From an uncultured Thermomonas sp. (lineage in GTDB: Bacteria > Pseudomonadota > Gammaproteobacteria > Xanthomonadales > Xanthomonadaceae), in assembly GCA_946480065.1 (NCBI GenBank), contig CAMLJA010000020.1, positions 1 through 13,376 on the forward strand: a DNA stretch of 13,376 bases, in the 5' to 3' direction. Numbering within the stretch: position 1 is the stretch's first letter; each line of letters begins with the position of its first letter. The notes beneath the pieces were generated by a model. It was not told the DNA's origin. It searched no databases and was given only the letters and a program-made list of their open reading frames with translations. A program made the translations under genes and the position numbers. Positions 7,614 through 13,376 of this stretch are shown here, piece by piece.

Positions 7614-9752
7614 ATGTCTCCGCGCCTGTCCCTGCTCCTGCCCCGCCCGCATGTCGCCCCGCTCGCCCTCGCCATCGGCCTCGCGCTGTGCGGCCCCGCC
7701 CTGGCCGGCGACGCCACGGAGGAGGACGGCAAGCGCGATCCGGCCAAGGACATCGACGCCGTGATCGTGGTCGGCCAGCGCTACCTGCCGGATTACCAGG
7801 TGCGCAAGATCCGCGGCGCCACCAAGACCGACACCCCGCTGCTGGACGTGCCGCAGGCGGTGACCGTGGTGACCGACAAGCTGGTGGCCGACCAGGGCGC
7901 GACCAGCCTCAACGAGACCTTCCGCTACATGCCGGGCGTGGGCACCGCGCAGGGCGAAGGCAACCGCGACACCCCGGTGATGCGCGGCGTCAGCTCCACC
8001 GGCGACTTCTACGTGGACGGCATCCGCGACGACGTGCAGTACTTCCGCGACGTCTACAACCTGGAGCGGGTCGAGGCGCTGAAGGGCCCCAGCGCGATGA
8101 TCTTCGGCCGCGGCGGCAGCGGCGGCGTGATCAACCGCGTCACAAAGGTCGCCGACGGCATGAACCACCGCAGCGGCACGCTGCAGTTCGGCGCCCACCT
8201 GCGCCGGCGCGGCACCCTCGACTTCGGCCAGGGCTTCGGCGACACCGCCGGCTTCCGGGTCAATGCCGTGGTCGAGGATTCGGAAACCTTCCGCGACGAT
8301 ACCTACCTCGAGCGCCACGGCGTGAATCCCTCGCTCAACTTCGACCTCGGCGACGCCACCCGGGTGGTGCTGGCCTACGAGCGCTTCCACGACGACCGCA
8401 CCACCGACCGCGGCGTGCCGTCATTCCAGGGCCGCCCTGTGGACACCGATCCATCGACGTTCTTCGGCAACCCGCGCCTGAGCCGGACCGAGGCGGACGT
8501 GGACGCGTTCGACGCGAGCATCGACCACGACATCGGCGACGGCCTGCGCCTGCGCAACCACCTGCGCTGGGCCGACTACGGCAAGTACTACCAGAACGTG
8601 TTCCCGCGCTCGGTCGACGCCGCTGGCGAAACCGTGACCCTGGCCGCCTACCGCTCGGACACCGCCCGACGCAACCTGTTCAACCAGACCGACCTGGTCT
8701 GGGAAGTGCGCAGCGGCAAGCTGCGGCACACGGTGCTGGCGGGGGCCGAACTGGGCCGCCAGGTCACCGACAATGTCCGCCGCACCGGCTACTTCGCGCC
8801 GGGCACGGCGGTGGTGCCGATCGGCAGCCCCAACGTGGACGTGGCGGTGGACTTCCGCCAGAGCCCCACCGACGCCGACAACCATGGCGTCGCCCGCACC
8901 GCGGCGGTCTACCTGCAGGACCAGATCGAGTTCTCGCCGCGCTGGCAGGCGATCCTGGGCCTGCGCTACGACGACTTCCGGGTGGACCTGCGCGACAACC
9001 GCAGCGGGCAGTCGTTCCGCAGCGGCGACGGCATGCTCTCGCCGCGCGCCGGCCTGGTGTACAAGCCGCGCGCCAACGTTTCGGTCTATGCCAGCCTGAG
9101 CAAGGCGTTCCAGCCGCGCGCCGGCGACCAGCTGGCATCGCTCAACGCCGGCAACGCCTCGCTGGAACCGGAAAGCTTCCGCAACCGCGAGATCGGCGCG
9201 AAGTGGGACATCCGCGACGACCTGCAGGCCAGCGTCGCGGCCTACCGGCTGGACCGCGGCAACGTGGCGGTGACCGATCCGGCCGATCCCACCCGGCTGC
9301 TGCTGGTGGATGGCCAGTACACCCGGGGCGTGGAAGTCGGCCTTGCGGGCCGCGTCAGCGAACGCTGGCAGGTCATGGGCGGCTACGCCTGGCAGGACGG
9401 CGAGATCACCGCCACCCAGTCGGCCACCGCGGTCGAAGGCAACCGGCTGGCCCAGCTGCCGCGCCATTCGGCCTCGCTGTGGAACCGCTACGACTTCAAC
9501 GACCGCTTGGGCGTCGGGCTGGGCATCGTCCACCGCGGCGAGATCTTCGCCAACGTCGACAACGCCGTCACCCTGCCGGCCTTCACCCGCGTCGACGCGG
9601 CGCTGTACTGGACCCTCTCGCCCAGCCTGCAGGTCCAACTCAACGTCGAGAACCTGGCCGATACCCGCTATTTCGCCAGTGCCCACAGCAACAGCAACAT
9701 CAGCCCGGGCGCGCCGCGCAGCGCGTGGGTGACCCTCAACATCCGCTACTGA
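7614..9752 (+). CDS. TonB-dependent siderophore receptor (catecholate/Fiu-like)
   Basis: This 712-residue outer-membrane receptor imports ferric siderophores using TonB energy. A signal peptide covers about residues 1-32, ending ALAG. A TonB-box-like stretch DAVIVVG is at 48-54. The plug domain runs to about residue 175 and includes DVPQAVTVVTDKLVADQG, the MRGVSSTGDFYVDGIRDD region and LERVEALKGPSAMIFGRGGS from 150. The beta-barrel follows and ends in NIRY, with a terminal aromatic residue as expected for outer-membrane insertion. Overall it resembles the catecholate receptors of the Fiu type, but the ligand cannot be fixed from sequence. The start at 7614 follows GAGG (7605-7608) and lies after the predicted transcription start. 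Expression is probably Fur-controlled. A PepSY-type gene follows by 7 bp. Confidence 0.93.
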   Translation: MSPRLSLLLPRPHVAPLALAIGLALCGPALAGDATEEDGKRDPAKDIDAVIVVGQRYLPDYQVRKIRGATKTDTPLLDVPQAVTVVTDKLVADQGATSLNETFRYMPGVGTAQGEGNRDTPVMRGVSSTGDFYVDGIRDDVQYFRDVYNLERVEALKGPSAMIFGRGGSGGVINRVTKVADGMNHRSGTLQFGAHLRRRGTLDFGQGFGDTAGFRVNAVVEDSETFRDDTYLERHGVNPSLNFDLGDATRVVLAYERFHDDRTTDRGVPSFQGRPVDTDPSTFFGNPRLSRTEADVDAFDASIDHDIGDGLRLRNHLRWADYGKYYQNVFPRSVDAAGETVTLAAYRSDTARRNLFNQTDLVWEVRSGKLRHTVLAGAELGRQVTDNVRRTGYFAPGTAVVPIGSPNVDVAVDFRQSPTDADNHGVARTAAVYLQDQIEFSPRWQAILGLRYDDFRVDLRDNRSGQSFRSGDGMLSPRAGLVYKPRANVSVYASLSKAFQPRAGDQLASLNAGNASLEPESFRNREIGAKWDIRDDLQASVAAYRLDRGNVAVTDPADPTRLLLVDGQYTRGVEVGLAGRVSERWQVMGGYAWQDGEITATQSATAVEGNRLAQLPRHSASLWNRYDFNDRLGVGLGIVHRGEIFANVDNAVTLPAFTRVDAALYWTLSPSLQVQLNVENLADTRYFASAHSNSNISPGAPRSAWVTLNIRY

Positions 9753-9759
9753 GCCGCGC

Positions 9760-10398
9760 ATGCAGCCGTCCGCCACCCGCAGCCGCCGCGCCGCCGGCCA
9801 CTACCGCTGGATCCGCCAGTTGCACCTGTGGATCGGCGCCTGGGGCGCGCTGGCGGCGATCCTGTACGGCGCCACCGGCCTGGTGATGAACCACCGCTTC
9901 GGCGACAACGCCTGGCCACAGGGCGAAAGCCGCGGCGCGGGGGCCGCCACGCTGGCGATCCCGGCGCAGGCGCGCGCCACCCCGGAAGCCCTCTCGCTGT
10001 GGCTGCGCGACCGCCATCGGCTGGAGGCCACCCTGATCCGCAGAGGCGAGGCCGGCGGCCGCGGTGGCGCAACCGGCGGCGACGCCCCGACGTGGCGGCT
10101 CAGCGGCGGCAACGCGCGCGCGTCCTGGTCGCTGGCGTACGCGCCGGGCACCGCCACCGCCACCCTGGAGCGCAGCCGGCAGACCCCGCTGGCCGCGTTC
10201 AACCGCCTGCACAAGGGCGTGGGCGGGGGCGCGTGGTGGATCCTGCTGGCCGACAGCTTCGCCATCGGCATGCTGCTGCTGGGCCTGTCCGGCCTGTGGA
10301 TGTGGGCGCGCGGGCGCGGCATGCGCGAGATGGCCTTCAGCGTGATGGGCCTGTCCACCCTGGCCTTCGCCGCGGCGCTGGCGCTGGCGCTGCTCTAG
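9760..10398 (+). CDS. PepSY-associated transmembrane protein
   Basis: This 212-residue inner-membrane protein has transmembrane segments near 23-43, 158-183 and 191-212, with a periplasmic loop between the first two. His22 (QLHLWIG), His45 (MNHRFG) and His151 (RLHKGVGG) fit the conserved histidines of PepSY-TM proteins, some of which act as heme-containing ferric-siderophore reductases. It is shorter than the four-helix PiuB/FegB types and matches the small PepSY_TM_like_2 form. It begins 7 bp after the receptor stop, so the two are almost certainly co-transcribed, and it may reduce or help release iron from the imported siderophore. Its TAG stop falls in CTAG, which is also the stop of the converging Ves gene. 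Confidence 0.85.
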   Translation: MQPSATRSRRAAGHYRWIRQLHLWIGAWGALAAILYGATGLVMNHRFGDNAWPQGESRGAGAATLAIPAQARATPEALSLWLRDRHRLEATLIRRGEAGGRGGATGGDAPTWRLSGGNARASWSLAYAPGTATATLERSRQTPLAAFNRLHKGVGGGAWWILLADSFAIGMLLLGLSGLWMWARGRGMREMAFSVMGLSTLAFAAALALALL

Positions 10399-10997
10399 CC
10401 AGCCGGACGCGGCGCGACCCGCACCAGCAGCGCAGTGCCGGCGCCGTCCACCGGGTGGCGGCCGCGGCCGTCGGCCGCGCGCAGGAAGGCGGTGTCCCCC
10501 GCGGCCAGCGTGCACGGCGCGTCCCCGCCAAGGTGGGCGTGCCCGGCGACCAGGTGCAGCGCCCAGGTTTCCCCCGGCGCCACGAACACCACCATCGAGC
10601 CCACCAGCGGGCGCAGCCACAGCGCGGCATCCACCGCGTCGCGCCGCCACATCAGGTTGAAGTCGCGGGTGGGGCCGTCGAGCAGCTCGCCGAAGGCCGC
10701 GCGCTCCCCGGCGAAACGCAGGCGGTCGTGCGGCGGCAGGAGCTTGCGGACTTCGCCGTCGTCGAAGCGCAGGCGCAGGCCGTTGCCCGAGAGCAGCACC
10801 AGTTCGCGCTCGACCCCGGGGAAGGCGGAAAACGGAGCGTCGGCGTCGATCTCGGCCACCGACAGCCGCCAGTCCCAGTCGTCCCGGTCCGGGACGCGCA
10901 GGATCTCGGAGGTCCAGCCAGCACCGTTCTTCCAGCGCATGCGCGCCTGCCCGCCGGCGCGGACCACGAACGAAGACTGCGGCGACGGGGATGCCAT
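10395..10997 (-). CDS. HutD/Ves family cupin protein
   Basis: This 200-residue protein matches the HutD/Ves family (Pfam PF05962), a bicupin fold. Family hallmarks are RWKNGAGWTSEI (22-32 with preceding Arg), WRLSVAEIDADAPFSAFPG (43-61) and GPTRDFNLMWRR (108-119). Members are linked to histidine utilisation control (HutD) or to a poorly defined environmental response (Ves in E. coli). No hut genes are in the window, so Ves-like is the safer description. The start ATG lies 28 bp after the stop of the upstream helix-hairpin-helix gene and lacks a strong ribosome binding site. It converges on the PepSY gene with a 4-bp overlap of stop codons. Confidence 0.9.
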   Translation of the reverse strand: MASPSPQSSFVVRAGGQARMRWKNGAGWTSEILRVPDRDDWDWRLSVAEIDADAPFSAFPGVERELVLLSGNGLRLRFDDGEVRKLLPPHDRLRFAGERAAFGELLDGPTRDFNLMWRRDAVDAALWLRPLVGSMVVFVAPGETWALHLVAGHAHLGGDAPCTLAAGDTAFLRAADGRGRHPVDGAGTALLVRVAPRPAG

Positions 10998-11025
10998 CGC
11001 CGCAGTCTAGCCTCGCGCCGGCGGA

Positions 11026-11355
11026 TCAGCGGCGGGCGACCCGCTTCGGCGCCGGGCGCGCGGCCGGCTTGGCGGCGGGGCGGCCGGCGCCCAGCACGAT
11101 GCGGTCGCGGTTCTTCTCCACCGTCTTCAGGCCGATGCCCTTGACCATGGCCAGCTGCTCGGCGCTGCGGTAGGCGCCGTTGGCCTTGCGGTAGGCGACG
11201 ATCGCCTCCGCCTTGGCCGGGCCGACGTTGAGCAGGACGCGGTCGATGGTGGCCGCATCGGCGGTGTTGACGTTGACGGTCTCGCCGGCCAGCGCGGTGC
11301 CGGCCAGGGCCAGCGACAGGACGAGCGACGACAGCAGGGTGGTCAGGGACTTCAT
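11026..11355 (-). CDS. Secreted helix-hairpin-helix (ComEA-like) protein
   Basis: This 109-residue protein has a signal peptide of about 23 residues (MKSLTTLLSSLVLSLALAG, with an ALA-G cleavage site). A double helix-hairpin-helix domain follows: VNVNTADAATIDRVLLNVG with AEAIVAYRKANG, then MVKGIGLKTVEKNRDRIVL. This is the DNA-binding module of ComEA, which captures DNA in the periplasm during natural transformation. The tail (about 93-109) is rich in Ala, Pro, Lys and Arg and ends KRVARR, and could add nonspecific DNA contacts. The ATG at 11355 follows AAGGAG by 6 nt and gives the signal peptide, whereas a longer frame starting at 11439 does not. A general export or structural role is possible; competence is inferred. 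Confidence 0.88.
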   Translation of the reverse strand: MKSLTTLLSSLVLSLALAGTALAGETVNVNTADAATIDRVLLNVGPAKAEAIVAYRKANGAYRSAEQLAMVKGIGLKTVEKNRDRIVLGAGRPAAKPAARPAPKRVARR

Positions 11356-11361
11356 GGCAGG

Positions 11362-11367
11362 CTCCTT
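11362..11367 (-). promoter_or_regulatory. Shine-Dalgarno sequence that fixes the ComEA-like start
   Basis: On the minus strand this reads AAGGAG, 6 nt before the ATG at 11355. It selects the start that yields a signal peptide and rejects the upstream in-frame start at 11439. Confidence 0.75.
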
Positions 11368-11471
11368 GGGAATGTCGGGTCCGGCCGCGCGGTGCGATCC
11401 GGTGGTGACACGTTGCCTGCGCGCCGCGCCCAGCCCCATCGGCCGCCGCCCCGCCGGCGCGGCGGAACTCG

Positions 11472-11501
11472 CCCCGGTCCGGGGTGGGAGTTTCCCGACC
11501 C
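11472..11501. promoter_or_regulatory. Two adjoining dyads in the ComEA-like / M20 divergent region
   Basis: CCCCGG-T-CCGGGG (11472-11484) is a perfect 13-bp palindrome. It overlaps a second inverted repeat, GGGTGGGA (11482-11489) with TCCC-G-ACCC (11493-11501), which has one bulged base around a gtt loop. They sit 17 bp upstream of a TAGAAT -10-like element. They may be an operator or an RNA structure for either gene. No known regulator site is recognised. Confidence 0.3.
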
Positions 11502-11517
11502 ACTTGGTGGCGGGGAT

Positions 11518-11523
11518 TAGAAT
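11518..11523 (+). promoter_or_regulatory. Candidate -10 element for the M20 peptidase gene
   Basis: TAGAAT matches the -10 consensus at five of six positions and would give a leader of about 20 nt. No convincing -35 lies 16-18 bp upstream, so the promoter may depend on an activator or be incorrectly placed. Confidence 0.4.
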
Positions 11524-11550
11524 GGGCGGTCAAGCCCCCCGGAGCACGCC

Positions 11551-13041
<1,491 letters not shown>

Positions 13042-13121
13042 CCGCCGCGCTGCGCCGCAGCAGGCGCGCCGCCGGCCGCTGCTAGGATGCCCGGGCGTCA
13101 TCCACTCACCCGGGAGGGAGC

Positions 13122-13373
13122 ATGTTCAGCGGAATCTTCGGTTACATCATCGGCGGTGCGGTCATCGGCGTGCTGGCGCGCCTGTTAAAGCCGGGCGCGG
13201 ACCCGATGGGCTGGATCATGACGATCCTGCTGGGCATCGTCGGCGCCGTGATCGGCGGCTACCTGTCCGGCATTCTCGGCATCACCAGCACCCTGGTGAT
13301 GTGGGTCGTGGCGATCCTGGCCGCCATCGTGCTGCTCTTCGTCTACGAGGCGGTGCGCAGGAAGAAGGCCTGA
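13122..13373 (+). CDS. GlsB/YeaQ/YmgE family small membrane protein
   Basis: This 83-residue protein with three hydrophobic helices matches the transglycosylase-associated family (Pfam PF04226). Glycine-rich segments such as GYIIGGAVIGVLARLLKPG (7-25), GIVGAVIGGYLSG and a final hydrophobic helix near 56-75 ending VRRKKA are typical. Members are small inner-membrane proteins often linked to general or acid stress, with no proven enzymatic activity despite the family name. A GGAGGGAG ribosome binding site ends 1 nt (or 4 nt from GGAGG) before the ATG. A TAGGAT sequence at 13083-13088 is a weak -10 candidate, so the gene may have its own promoter 80 bp after the M20 stop. The stop lies 3 bp from the window end. 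Confidence 0.93.
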   Translation: MFSGIFGYIIGGAVIGVLARLLKPGADPMGWIMTILLGIVGAVIGGYLSGILGITSTLVMWVVAILAAIVLLFVYEAVRRKKA

Positions 13374-13376
13374 CGC

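Noticed and set aside
8421..9776. 451-residue open frame antisense to the siderophore receptor
   Set aside because: It is a shadow of the receptor gene caused by GC-rich third positions; it has no recognisable domain and no promoter of its own.
7556..9886. 776-residue plus-strand frame overlapping the receptor
   Set aside because: The translation is Arg/Pro/Gly-rich without domains, whereas the receptor frame has plug and barrel motifs.
13049..13061. Small hairpin (GCTGC-gcc-GCAGC) after the M20 gene as a terminator
   Set aside because: The stem is only five base pairs, the loop is three bases and no T-run follows; expected by chance at this GC content.

Overview
The window is about 70% GC, densely packed and coding throughout. 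It looks like chromosomal DNA of a Xanthomonadaceae-type gammaproteobacterium (Lysobacter, Luteimonas or Xanthomonas group). The evidence is the gene order sufR-sufBCDS with a Xanthomonas-type Rrf2 regulator, the high-GC codon use, the Fur-type box and the family content. No 16S or other decisive marker is present, so the taxonomy is an inference.

Layout. (1) Positions 1-959, minus strand: a three-gene cluster encoding a DCC/DUF393 protein, a 56-residue four-cysteine DUF2256 protein and the N-terminal third of a photolyase-related protein (DPRP/FeS-BCP type) that runs off the left edge. (2) Positions 1061-7462, plus strand: a tightly coupled Fe-S assembly (SUF) operon of sufR, sufB, sufC, sufD and sufS, then three accessory genes: a coiled-coil single-pass membrane protein, a GNAT acetyltransferase and a small Rieske ferredoxin-like protein. 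Neither sufE nor sufA lies in the window. (3) Positions 7543-10398, plus strand: a Fur-box promoter, a TonB-dependent siderophore receptor and a PepSY-associated membrane protein. (4) Positions 10395-11355, minus strand: a secreted helix-hairpin-helix (ComEA-like) protein followed by a HutD/Ves cupin, which converges on the PepSY gene. (5) Positions 11551-13373, plus strand: an M20 metallodipeptidase and a small GlsB/YeaQ/YmgE membrane protein.

Functionally the centre of the window is an iron and Fe-S island. An Fe-S-sensing repressor appears to control its own operon through a 27-bp imperfect dyad that overlaps a good sigma-70 promoter. SufS mobilises sulfur, SufBC2D builds the cluster, and the Rieske-like protein could supply electrons. 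Next to it, an iron-starvation receptor is preceded by a perfect 21-bp palindrome inside its promoter, the expected geometry for Fur repression. The divergent photolyase cluster shares the 101-bp intergenic region with sufR. Photolyase-related proteins of this class carry an Fe-S cluster, which suggests, without proving, a regulatory link.

No tRNA, rRNA, CRISPR array, insertion sequence or attachment site was seen. The only non-coding stretches above 100 bp are 960-1060, 7463-7613 and 11356-11550, all described below.
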